Notes under the pieces: model-generated
The model's input: only the letters and a program-made list of their open reading frames with translations
Told to the model about the DNA's origin: nothing
The model's database searches: none
Shown here: piece after piece, positions 52,780 to 60,598 of the stretch
Numbering within the stretch: position 1 is the first letter of the stretch
Layout of the letters: each line of letters starts with the position of its first letter
Made by a program: the position numbers and the translations under genes
Origin: Chthoniobacter flavus Ellin428
GTDB taxonomy: Bacteria > Verrucomicrobiota > Verrucomicrobiia > Chthoniobacterales > Chthoniobacteraceae
Length of the DNA: 64,000 nucleotides
Assembly: GCF_000173075.1 (NCBI RefSeq)
Contig: NZ_ABVL01000009.1
Location: 204,903-268,902, forward strand
Direction of reading: 5' to 3'

Positions 52780-54201
52780 TTATACCTGCCGGACCTTCGC
52801 CAACAGCGCCACACCCTCGCTCCATTCCACCTCATGCGGCGAGCGCTTGCTCCGGGCGGCGATGCTGGCCACGGCCCCGGCGGCTTCGCCCATGGCGACG
52901 GCGTTGCCCGTCACACGATAGCTGGCGTGCGCGATGAAGTCGCCGCTGATGCAGCGGCCAGCCATCATCAGGCCATCGACATCCCTGGCGATGAGGGCGC
53001 GCAGTGGGATGTCGTAGGGTTTCGTCTTAAAACCGCCGTGCGAGATGGTCTCCTTGTCGTTGGTGGTCGAATCGGCGGCATGGATATCCGCGCCGAAGGT
53101 CACCCGCGCCACAGCGTCGTCGTAACGCGAGCCTTCGAGAAGGTCTTCCTTCGTCATCGTGTAACGCCCGTGAATGCGTCGGCCATCGCGCACGCCGATC
53201 TGCTCGGCGGTGGCAGCGATCTGGATGCCTTCCCAGACGCCACCGAGCGAGCGCAAGCCGCGCATCACCTTGAAGACCTCCGCGCGCGAACGCATCGTCG
53301 CCTCGGTGATCGCCACGGAGTCGAAGGCCTTGATGCCGTACTCGTGATTGATCATGAGCATCACGAGATTGTCGCGCACCTGGAAGAGGGTCGGGTTGCC
53401 GTAGGAGGTCTTGAGCCCGGCGCGGGCCAACTCGGCCTTGAAGGCCTCGACCGCGGGAATGTGCCGGGTGGAGTCGTGATAGAAGGAGGTGAAGTTACCC
53501 AGCGCCGCGGCGTCTTTCACCACGGCGAGCGCGTTGAGGGTCATCGGCTGGCAGGGACAATCGCGCGACTGCCCGGTGTCCCAGCCGCAACCGGCCAGCG
53601 CGCCGAGATCGCCGTCGCCAGTGGTGTCGATGAAGACTGGTGCGCGCCATGCTTCCCGGCCGGATTTGGATTCCGTGACGATCGTCGTGAGCCGTCGTCC
53701 GTCGCGATACGCCGCCACCACGCGGGTATGGAGCTGGCATTTCACTTTGGCGGCCAGACACAATTCCTCGAGGAGGATTTTCATCTCCTCCGGCTCGTAG
53801 ACGAAATTATCCTCGCGCGTGCTGCGCCGAGCGCCACGCTCGTCGAGCCGATTCTTCAGCTCCGCAGTGATCCCCGGTTTATTGAAATCGAAAATGTAAG
53901 TGAGAAGCCCCGCCGTCCACACACCGCCCAGACAGCCATGCACCTCCAACAACCGCACCCGCGCCCCCGCCCGTGCCGCGGTGATCGCCGCCGCAATCCC
54001 CGCCGGACCCGCTCCGCAGACAATGACGTCCGCATCGTCACGCGCCGTGAGTTCCCGCGCCGGTTCGCTGAACATGCCCGGTGCCGCAGTGGCCTCGGCG
54101 CCCGCTGCCAATCGCGGCGCTACCAAGGCGCCTGCCAGCGCGGTATTCAGGAATGCGCGACGGGTGAAATCGTTGCCGGAGGAGAATGGCGAAGAAGGCA
54201 T
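52780..54201 (-). CDS. TAT-exported FAD-dependent oxidoreductase
   Basis: 473 residues. A twin-arginine signal (DFTRRAFLNTALAGALVAP) predicts folded export. The FAD-binding site is VIVCGAGPAGIAAAITAARAG with LLEVHGCLGG downstream. The rest fits the FAD-dependent oxidoreductase family PF12831 (VFIDTTGDGDLGALAGC, and the C-terminal MAGRCISGDFIAHASYRVTGNAVAMGEAAG). The substrate is unknown; sugar or glycan oxidation would suit the secreted setting, but this is a guess. Confidence 0.87.
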   Translation of the reverse strand: MPSSPFSSGNDFTRRAFLNTALAGALVAPRLAAGAEATAAPGMFSEPARELTARDDADVIVCGAGPAGIAAAITAARAGARVRLLEVHGCLGGVWTAGLLTYIFDFNKPGITAELKNRLDERGARRSTREDNFVYEPEEMKILLEELCLAAKVKCQLHTRVVAAYRDGRRLTTIVTESKSGREAWRAPVFIDTTGDGDLGALAGCGWDTGQSRDCPCQPMTLNALAVVKDAAALGNFTSFYHDSTRHIPAVEAFKAELARAGLKTSYGNPTLFQVRDNLVMLMINHEYGIKAFDSVAITEATMRSRAEVFKVMRGLRSLGGVWEGIQIAATAEQIGVRDGRRIHGRYTMTKEDLLEGSRYDDAVARVTFGADIHAADSTTNDKETISHGGFKTKPYDIPLRALIARDVDGLMMAGRCISGDFIAHASYRVTGNAVAMGEAAGAVASIAARSKRSPHEVEWSEGVALLAKVRQV

Positions 54202-54446
54202 ACCCCTAATAAGTGCTCAAATTCGTAAAATTGGACATTTCAGTTCACAGCCGATTCCCCTCCAATTCGCGCGAGACATCACCTCACCGTCGATCTCGTT
54301 TTCACTCTCGTTCCCAAAGTTCGCTAACTTTGGGAACGAGGGAACGAGGGAATCTGTGCAATCCGCGGTCCTTTTTCCTCCACAATCGGAAGGAATCTCG
54401 CTTCACATTGAGCGGAAACCGAAGGCGCCAATCGCCTGCCCGTCCT
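54202..54446. other. intergenic region with hairpin and single repeat arm
   Basis: A 15-bp perfect stem CTCGTTCCCAAAGTT and its complement with a 4-nt loop at 54,307-54,340 is followed by GAACGAGG. Then comes one arm of the 9-nt family (AATCTGTGC, AATCCGCGG, 54,351-54,370). No gene seen. Confidence 0.65.
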
Positions 54447-55022
54447 ATGCGTGTTCTCTCGTTGCTTCTAATGCTGATCCTGGCCGCTCATGCATCCGCG
54501 AAAAATCCTTATCCAATACACGATGACGCACAGGATCTTCGAAAGCTACTGGGTTCTGATTGGTTAGTGGTCGAGGCTGAGGACTTCATTCGGATTGAGT
54601 CCGTATTCAAAGTCCATATGGTCGGCGTGATGTCGCGACCGGCTATTGCTCCTCCTGATTTCGCAGACACGGTGACCGAGCAAGCATTGGAAAAGGAAGG
54701 TCCGGCCCAAAATTATGTGATCACGCTTAAATACTCCCTACCACTTGCCGACGCAGAGTATGAAGCGCGGCTGAAGGAGCGAACAGACGCGATCAATATC
54801 TTGCGTCGTGGAACGAAGACCAAAACGGATTTCGACAATGCCACGGACAAGCTCAAAACATTGCAGGTCCCGCGCTATCGCCATGGCGATTACGATGTCT
54901 GTCGAACGTTGCCAGATTCAGTTTACTCGCAAATCTATCCACCAGAAGCTTTCCGCAAAGTAGCGGCGGCAAAGGCCTTGATCGATGTCAAAGAGGGCTT
55001 TTACCCCTACGACGACCTTTAG
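54447..55022 (+). CDS. exported protein, function unknown
   Basis: 191 residues from MRVLSLLLMLILAAHASA (signal peptide). Codon use is less GC-rich than its neighbours (many A/T third positions), which may mark a newer arrival. The mature part has LLGSDWLVVEAEDFIRIESVFKVH and a long Lys/Asp-rich helix (RRGTKTKTDFDNATDKLKTL). Not recognised. Confidence 0.65.
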   Translation: MRVLSLLLMLILAAHASAKNPYPIHDDAQDLRKLLGSDWLVVEAEDFIRIESVFKVHMVGVMSRPAIAPPDFADTVTEQALEKEGPAQNYVITLKYSLPLADAEYEARLKERTDAINILRRGTKTKTDFDNATDKLKTLQVPRYRHGDYDVCRTLPDSVYSQIYPPEAFRKVAAAKALIDVKEGFYPYDDL

Positions 55023-55039
55023 CCGCCACGCGGTAACCA

Positions 55040-55165
55040 GAGCAGCAAACGTCGCTCCGCGACGAGGCGCTGGCGAAGCTTCCGTGGACTGAAGTCCACG
55101 GCTACAGGCAAGGATCGCTCCGCGATACGAGGAGCCGTCCACTAACTGAATCCTTCCGTGAGATC
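55040..55165. repeat. hairpin-rich intergenic element
   Basis: CCGTGGACT-GA-AGTCCACGG (55,082-55,101) forms a 9-bp hairpin, flanked by CGCTCCGCGACGAGG and the related CGCTCCGCGATACGAGG. From memory, the GTGGACT/AGTCCAC core is common in intergenic DNA of this phylum. Confidence 0.6.
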
Positions 55166-55173
55166 GGCTCAGC

Positions 55174-56289
55174 CTAATTCTGCGACCCGTTCCCATCGGG
55201 CGCGCTGCTCGTCGGCGGGAGGCCCACGTCGGGACGTGGGAATTCGTTGAGTTTGGCGCGGATGATTTCCGCGCGGAGGCTGTCGCGCTCGTCGGCGGCG
55301 AGCTTTTGCTGGGTACCCTTTTGCAAATGCGCGGGCTGGGTTTCCATGAACAGCTCGTCGATGGGCTGGCGGCAACCCTCGGGAAAGAAGCCGAGGTCGA
55401 TGCCGAGCTTCATGAAGGAAAGCAGGTTGAGCGCTTCCTTCGAGTTCATGGAATAGGCGTGGCGCAGGATGCCGTAGCCGCGGCCGATGTGGTCGAGGAG
55501 CGTGTTCGGCTTTTTCTGCAAGAGCATCTGCCGGGCGTTCTGCTCGTGCTCAATGATTTGCTCGATGACCTTATGCAGCCGGGCGATGATGTCTTCCTCC
55601 TTCTCGCCGAGGGTGGTTTGGTTGGAGACCTGGAAAAGATTGCCGAGCGCTTCAGTGCCTTCGCCGTAGAGACCGCGCACGGCGAGACCGATCTTATTCA
55701 CGGCCTGGATGACCTGATTGATCTGCTCGCTCATGACGAGCGCGGGCAGGTGGACCATGGCCGAGGCGCGCATGCCGGTGCCGACGTTCGTGGGGCAGGC
55801 GGTGAGGTAGCCGAGCTTCGGGTGGAAGGCGTAGTCGAGCCGCTCCTCCAGCGCGGAGTCCACTTTGTCGATCATCTTGAAGACGCTCTTGAGTTGCAGG
55901 CCGGCGCGGATGGCCTGCATGCGGAGGTGGTCCTCCTCGTTGATCATGATCGAGAGGGTCTGCCGGCGATTCATCACCACGGCGGACCCGACGCCTTTCG
56001 CGGCGTGTTCGCGGGAGATGAGATGACGCTCGACGAGGACTTGCTTCTCCAGCGCGGAGAGATCCTGCGAGTAGACGCTGAAGGCGTCGTTCATCTCGGT
56101 GAGGGCCTCGACCTGGGGCTTGATAGCCTCGAGGATTTGCAGGCGCTCGTGCTTTTTCGCCCAGCCGGGAAAGGCAAAGCTCTTCAGGTTGCGGGCGAGG
56201 CGCACGCGGCTACTAACGACGATCTGGTGATGCGGGCCTTCGCCGCGCAGCCATTCGCCGGTGTTATTGAGGATATTGTGGATGGCCAT
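55174..56289 (-). CDS. mcsB: protein-arginine kinase McsB
   Basis: ATP:guanido phosphotransferase that tags proteins with arginine phosphate for ClpC-ClpP. 371 residues. Visible: VVSSRVRLARNL, INEEDHLRM (catalytic acidic residues near 118-120), the catalytic Cys in TACPTNVGTGMRASAMVHLPAL (C165), VSNQTTLGEKEEDI, and an RDxxRA motif (R335-D-S-L-R-A340), which in this family forms the allosteric arginine-phosphate site (family knowledge). mcsA is 12 nt upstream on the same strand, clpC 8 kb away. Confidence 0.95.
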   Translation of the reverse strand: MAIHNILNNTGEWLRGEGPHHQIVVSSRVRLARNLKSFAFPGWAKKHERLQILEAIKPQVEALTEMNDAFSVYSQDLSALEKQVLVERHLISREHAAKGVGSAVVMNRRQTLSIMINEEDHLRMQAIRAGLQLKSVFKMIDKVDSALEERLDYAFHPKLGYLTACPTNVGTGMRASAMVHLPALVMSEQINQVIQAVNKIGLAVRGLYGEGTEALGNLFQVSNQTTLGEKEEDIIARLHKVIEQIIEHEQNARQMLLQKKPNTLLDHIGRGYGILRHAYSMNSKEALNLLSFMKLGIDLGFFPEGCRQPIDELFMETQPAHLQKGTQQKLAADERDSLRAEIIRAKLNEFPRPDVGLPPTSSAPDGNGSQN

Positions 56290-56301
56290 CGCGTTCTCTT
56301 C

Positions 56302-56784
56302 TTAGTCCACGTCGAGGTGGCGAATCTGGTCCCGGAGGGTGGCGGCGGACTCGTAATCCTCGGACGCCACAGCCTTCTTCAGGTCGCGCTGCAGGGTTTT
56401 CAGCTGGACCTCGCGCTCGATGCTCTTGGCCAGGCGCGCGGGCACTTTTCCGACATGATCGGTGCCCTTGTGCATGCCCTTCAGCAACGCCGCAAGGCCA
56501 TCGGCGAAAGTGGTGTAACAGGTGGCGCAACCGAGGCGCCCGGTCTTCTTGAAATCGGCCTGACTGAAGCCGCAGGCGGGGCATTTCTGCACCGTGCCGC
56601 CACGCTCCATCTCCTGCGCGGCACCGAGGCCGAGCAACAGATCCGCGAGGGCGAAACCAGTCGGATCGGTCACGCCTTTTTCCTTCGAGCAAGCCTCGCA
56701 GAGATTCACCTTCTGCATCTTTCCGTCCACGATCTGCGTGAGGAAAACGGTGGCTTGATTCGTTTTGCAAACGTCGCAATGCAT
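56302..56784 (-). CDS. mcsA: McsA-like activator of McsB
   Basis: 160 residues. Four CxxC pairs (C3/C6, C29/C32, C68/C71, C86/C89) give two zinc-binding sites. The C-terminus is a UVR motif (KTLQRDLKKAVASEDYESAATLRDQIRHL), as in McsA and the ClpC middle domain. McsA is needed for full McsB activity (family knowledge). The gene precedes mcsB with a 12-nt gap. Confidence 0.93.
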   Translation of the reverse strand: MHCDVCKTNQATVFLTQIVDGKMQKVNLCEACSKEKGVTDPTGFALADLLLGLGAAQEMERGGTVQKCPACGFSQADFKKTGRLGCATCYTTFADGLAALLKGMHKGTDHVGKVPARLAKSIEREVQLKTLQRDLKKAVASEDYESAATLRDQIRHLDVD

Positions 56785-56839
56785 GATGGCAGGATTCTAT
56801 CTAATCAATCGTTGTTTTCGAGGCTGGCGTCAACTTGCG

Positions 56840-56985
56840 GAAGGTACGGATTCCCGGAGGGACGCGCCGTCTCGACGGGCTCGAGGCCCCGAGCTTGCCG
56901 AGGGGCTCCTGCGCATTCCCTGATTTCTGCATCCGGCAGCACTTGCGAAAGAGCGAAAGAAGCGGGAGCGCATCCCTCCGGTGCT
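56840..56985. repeat. inverted repeat related to the GGAGGGATGCGCTCC element
   Basis: CCGGAGGGACGCGCC and GCTCCTGCGCATTCCC on one side face GGGAGCGCATCCCTCCGG on the other. It is a diverged copy of the perfect 25-bp element near 23.5 kb. It lies between mcsA and the end of ilvE. Confidence 0.6.
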
Positions 56986-57870
56986 TCAGGCATAGATGGG
57001 CGTGCCTGTGCTTTGGGCTACCTCGCGGAAACGGGCAATGATCTTGTTCGTGATCGATCCCGGCTTGCCGTCGCCGATGACGCGGTTGTCGAGCTTCACG
57101 GCCGCGATGACTTCCGCCGCCGTGCCCGTGAGGAAAAGCTCGTCCGCCGTGTAGAGGTCGTAGCGGGTCATCTGCTGCACGTTCACCTTGAAGCCGAGTT
57201 CCGTGGCGATGTCGAGCACGGCCTGCCAGGTGATGCCGCGCAAAGAACCGGCATAGATCGGCGGGGTGTAAATCTCCCCCCGCTTCACGACGAAAATGTT
57301 GTCGCCCGTGCACTCGGCCACGTAGCCCTCTTCGTTCAGCATCAGACCCTCGTCGGCCTTGGCGATGTTCGCCTCGATCTTGGCCATGATGTTGTTGAGG
57401 TAGTTGAGCGATTTCACCGCGGGGCTGAGCGCAGCCGGGGCCATGCGGCGGGTGGCGCAGGTCACCACGGTCATGCCGCGTTCATAGGCCTCCGGTGGGT
57501 AGAGCTGGATGGTGGCGGCGATGATGATGACCGAGGCCTTCGGGCAACGGTCCGGGCTGAGGCCGAGGTTGCCCTTGCCGCGCGTCACGAGCAGGCGGAT
57601 ATAGCCGTCCTTCAGACCATTTTTGCGAATCGTCTCCAGTGTGGCCGCTTCCATCTCCGCGATGGTCATGGGGATGGTGAGCATGATCGCCCGGGCGGAA
57701 TCCCACAGGCGCTCCAGATGCTCGGTCAGCTTGAAGACCCGGCCATTGTAAAAGCGAATGCCCTCAAAAATGCCGTCGCCGTAAAGGAGACCGTGGTCGA
57801 AGACGGACACCTTCGCCTCGGGTTCGGGGTAGAATTGACCGTCGATGTAGATCTGGAGTTCTTGCTGCAT
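56986..57870 (-). CDS. ilvE: branched-chain amino acid aminotransferase
   Basis: PLP fold-type IV transaminase making Val, Leu and Ile. 294 residues. VSVFDHGLLYGDGIFEGIRFYNG opens the family; the PLP Lys is K153 (SPAVKSLNYLNNIMAK); EGYVAECTGDNIFVVKRGEI and GITWQAVLDIA follow. D-amino-acid transaminase is a possible alternative, but the EGIR motif favours IlvE. 294 aa is normal. Confidence 0.92.
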   Translation of the reverse strand: MQQELQIYIDGQFYPEPEAKVSVFDHGLLYGDGIFEGIRFYNGRVFKLTEHLERLWDSARAIMLTIPMTIAEMEAATLETIRKNGLKDGYIRLLVTRGKGNLGLSPDRCPKASVIIIAATIQLYPPEAYERGMTVVTCATRRMAPAALSPAVKSLNYLNNIMAKIEANIAKADEGLMLNEEGYVAECTGDNIFVVKRGEIYTPPIYAGSLRGITWQAVLDIATELGFKVNVQQMTRYDLYTADELFLTGTAAEVIAAVKLDNRVIGDGKPGSITNKIIARFREVAQSTGTPIYA

Positions 57871-57909
57871 GGAGAAAGGGGGGCAACGTGCCAGCGTACC
57901 GCGCCGAAT

Positions 57910-58650
57910 TCAAGCTACCAACAGGCCGTCTTGAATTTCGAGGCGCCGGTCGCCCCGGGTAGCAAGGTGGGCATCGTGTGTCACCACCACCAGCGTCTTG
58001 CCGCGCTGGCGCACCAAGCCGAGGAGCAATTCGACGATCCCCTCCCCGGTCTTCGAGTCGAGGTTGCCGGTCGGCTCGTCGGCGAAAATGATGCTCGGAT
58101 CATTGATGAGCGCGCGGGCGATGGCCACGCGCTGCTGTTCGCCGCCGGAGAGCTCGGCGGGCAGATGGTGAAAGCGCTCGGCCAGGCCGACGTCGGAGAG
58201 GGCCTGTTCAGCGGCTGCGCGCTGGATCTTGCGGCCGATCATGGAAGGCATCATGGCATTTTCCAGCGCGGTGAGTTCCGGGAGTAGGAAGTAGCCTTGG
58301 AAAACGAAGCCGATCCGCTCATTGCGGATGCGGGCCTGCGTGGCCTCGCCGCCTTCGTAAAGACGGGTGCCTTCAAATTCCACCGTGCCGGATTCCGGCC
58401 GTTCCAGGCCGGCGAGAGTATAGAGCAGCGTCGTCTTTCCCGCCCCCGACGCTCCGCAAAGGAAAACCGCCTCGCCCTTCTGGATCTCCGCGCTGATCCC
58501 CCGCAGCACGTCGATCTTGCGCTTGCCGAGATCGAAGGAGCGACGCAAGTCGCGGGCGACCAGATGGGGAGTAGTTGAGGGTTGAGAGTTGAGAGTTGAG
58601 AGAGACACTGTTTGCGAAAGCGTTTTGGAAGGTGAGTGGGTGGCTATCAA
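57910..58650 (-). CDS. LolD-like ABC transporter ATP-binding protein
   Basis: ABC ATPase of the LolD/MacB group: Walker A CGASGAGKTT, Q-loop FVFQGYFLLPELTALEN, signature LSGGEQQRVAIARAL, Walker B IIFADEPTGNLDS, H-loop VVVTHD. Membrane partners are not adjacent; LolCE-type lipoprotein release is likely but unproven. The domain proper starts at LVARDLRRSF. The only upstream ATG/GTG/TTG-type start (a TTG inside a 7-nt repeat arm at 58,650) gives a leader containing SLSTLNSQPSTT read from the other arm. Confidence 0.9.
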   Translation of the reverse strand: MIATHSPSKTLSQTVSLSTLNSQPSTTPHLVARDLRRSFDLGKRKIDVLRGISAEIQKGEAVFLCGASGAGKTTLLYTLAGLERPESGTVEFEGTRLYEGGEATQARIRNERIGFVFQGYFLLPELTALENAMMPSMIGRKIQRAAAEQALSDVGLAERFHHLPAELSGGEQQRVAIARALINDPSIIFADEPTGNLDSKTGEGIVELLLGLVRQRGKTLVVVTHDAHLATRGDRRLEIQDGLLVA

Positions 58651-58678
58651 CTATCAACCATCAACTATCAACTCTTCC
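58573..58678. repeat. 7-nt-period inverted repeat (GTTGAGA/TATCAAC)
   Basis: The left arm has four GTTGAGA-type units. The right arm is GGC and five CTATCAA/CCATCAA-type units, with a loop of about 38 nt. The left arm enters the lolD-like frame and the right arm reaches the trmL stop region (58,668). Confidence 0.85.
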
Positions 58679-59123
58679 GCAATTGCCTTACCGCTTCATA
58701 AAGCACGATGCCCACCGAAGTCGCCAGATTCAGGCTGCGCGTCTGCGGGGTCATCGGAATAGTGAGGCAGCGGTCCCGATTGCTCTCCAACAGCGGTTCG
58801 GGCAGGCCCTTGGTCTCGCGGCCGAAGACGAGGAAATCGCCGTCGCGGAACTGTTCGTCCCAGTAAGGACGCTGGACCTTGGTCGTGAGGTAAAAGTAGC
58901 GCGCGTCGGCCGACTGGGCGGCCTGCAGTTCGGCGTAAGACTCCCAGACACTCACCCGCACATCTTTCCAATAATCCAGACCGGCACGTTTTAACTCCTT
59001 GTCACTGAGGGAGAAACCCAGTGGTTTCACCAAGTGTAAATGCGTATCCGTAGCCAGGCAAAGCCGTCCGATATTGCCGGTATTGGGAGGGATTTCAGGT
59101 TCGACGAGGACAACGTGGAGCAC
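58668..59123 (-). CDS. trmL: tRNA (cytidine/uridine-34-2'-O)-methyltransferase
   Basis: SPOUT methyltransferase acting on the wobble base of tRNA-Leu. 151 residues. VVLVEPEIPPNTGNIGRLC opens the family; GFSLSDKELKRAGLDYW, LVFGRETKGLPEPLL and the knot motif IPMTPQTRSLNLATSVGIVLYEA follow. TrmL of E. coli is of similar length. It precedes the lolD-like gene on the same strand, separated only by the repeat. Confidence 0.93.
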   Translation of the reverse strand: MLHVVLVEPEIPPNTGNIGRLCLATDTHLHLVKPLGFSLSDKELKRAGLDYWKDVRVSVWESYAELQAAQSADARYFYLTTKVQRPYWDEQFRDGDFLVFGRETKGLPEPLLESNRDRCLTIPMTPQTRSLNLATSVGIVLYEAVRQLRKS

Positions 59124-59128
59124 AGAGA

Positions 59129-59293
59129 GAAGGATGAAGGCGGAAGGATGAAGGATGAAGAGAAATATGCCGCCTCCAGCGGACTTCCTGCTTCAGAGAG
59201 AGCGAAACGGAGGCAACGCCCTGAAAAGGCCATCCGGCGTATCCATCGGGCCCCTGCTTTCTTCATCCTTCATCCTTCCGCCTTCACCCTTTC
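59129..59293. repeat. 7-nt-period inverted repeat (GGATGAA family)
   Basis: The left arm is GGATGAA, GGCGGAA, GGATGAA, GGATGAA. The right arm is the complementary TTCATCC, TTCATCC, TTCCGCC, TTCACCC. The loop is about 100 nt. It lies between divergent trmL and the cyclase gene, so it covers both 5' regions. Confidence 0.85.
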
Positions 59294-59325
59294 TTCCGTT
59301 GCACGCCCCCACGATTGCGTGCTAG

Positions 59326-60591
59326 ATGCCCTGTTACCCCGTGCGTTATCTCAAAGTCACTCTCATCATCGGCTTACTTGTGGCCGTGCTGGTCATCTGC
59401 CTTTATGAGGGCACCCTGTTCGTGCCGAGCGACGTCGCGCTGGCGAATCTCACCATGCAGGGCTACATCCCGGCTTGGAACCGGGCGCTCCAGTATCCGT
59501 TGTTCATCTTCTTCGCCCTGGCCATTGCGTGGACGACCATCGATATTCCGCGCAATTCCCTGAAAGCCGTCGTCGCCGCCGGCGCGCTCCTGCAGCTCGT
59601 GAGCATGGTCTGGGTTCTGCGGCTCTTCAGCATTTTCTTTTCACCCTTCCCCAGCCTGGTGGCCATCGCGCTGAGCTTCGCCGCGGGCATCATGTATTCG
59701 CGCAGTGAGGTGGGCAGCCGCAAGCGGGTGATGCGCCAGATCCTCGGCGACCGCGTCTCGACGAAGACCTTCTACGCGCTGCTCAATTCCTCAGAGCCGC
59801 TCAATCTGGAGGGCGAACGCCGCGACATCAGCGTGCTCGTTTGCGAGATCTTCAATCACGACGAACTCGAGGCCGCCCTCACCGCGCCCGATTACGTGGC
59901 GCTGACCAATTCCTTCCGGCGCAATGCCGCGGACTTCCTCGTGGAACGCGGCGGCTATCTCGATGAGTGCGACGGCGAGAGCCTGCGCGTGGTTTTTGGA
60001 GCACCGCTGGCCAATCCCGACCACGCCCGTGACGCTTGCGAAGCCGCCCTCGCCCTCACCGAGCGACTCGATGAAGTGAACGCCGAGTGCCACGGCGTGT
60101 GGAAGCAGATGTTCGACTTCCGCATCGGCGTGAACTCCGGCGAGATGGTCATCGCCGCCTATGGCTCGAATCGCCTCGGCACCTTCAGCGTGGCCGGCGA
60201 ACCGGTGGAATTCGCGCGCCGTCTCTGCCGCGCCAATCTCATCTACGGCTCCCGCATTTTGCTGAGCACGAATAGTTTTCAAGCCTCCGAATCCGCGATC
60301 GAAGTGCGCCCCATGGAACTCATCCAGCGCTACGAGGATGGCGGCCGCGAGGAAATCTACGAACTGCTCGCCCTGAAGGACGTGCTGTCCTTCGAAGACC
60401 TCGAGCGGCGCGATCTTTTCTGGCAGGGCGTCATCTACTACCGCGAACAGCTTTGGGACGACGCGCTCGGCATGTTCCATAGCGCCCGCAGCTCCAGCGG
60501 CGCGGATGGTCCGGTCGAATTCTACATCCGCCGCATCGAACAACTCCGCGCCGGCACCCCCGCGCTCGATTGGAGCAACTCGAGACTGTGA
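59326..60591 (+). CDS. membrane protein with class III nucleotide cyclase-like domain, altered metal sites
   Basis: 421 residues. Up to four membrane helices in residues 10-123 precede the cyclase homology domain (about 166-300): RRDISVLVCEIFNHDEL, GGYLDECDGESLRVVFGAP, FRIGVNSGEMVIAAYGS and FSVAGEPVEFARRL. The positions normally held by metal-binding Asp are Glu (E174, E218), as is E292; the usual substrate Lys is E214. It may be a weak cyclase or a binding-only domain. A TPR-like tail (WQGVIYYREQLWDDALGMFHSA) ends the chain. Confidence 0.85.
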   Translation: MPCYPVRYLKVTLIIGLLVAVLVICLYEGTLFVPSDVALANLTMQGYIPAWNRALQYPLFIFFALAIAWTTIDIPRNSLKAVVAAGALLQLVSMVWVLRLFSIFFSPFPSLVAIALSFAAGIMYSRSEVGSRKRVMRQILGDRVSTKTFYALLNSSEPLNLEGERRDISVLVCEIFNHDELEAALTAPDYVALTNSFRRNAADFLVERGGYLDECDGESLRVVFGAPLANPDHARDACEAALALTERLDEVNAECHGVWKQMFDFRIGVNSGEMVIAAYGSNRLGTFSVAGEPVEFARRLCRANLIYGSRILLSTNSFQASESAIEVRPMELIQRYEDGGREEIYELLALKDVLSFEDLERRDLFWQGVIYYREQLWDDALGMFHSARSSSGADGPVEFYIRRIEQLRAGTPALDWSNSRL

Positions 60592-60598
60592 TTGGGAC

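Noticed and set aside
55306..58287. 993-codon frame running opposite mcsB, mcsA and ilvE
   Set aside because: All three genes on the minus strand are clear families; the long frame is an effect of strand codon bias and crosses two intergenic repeats.
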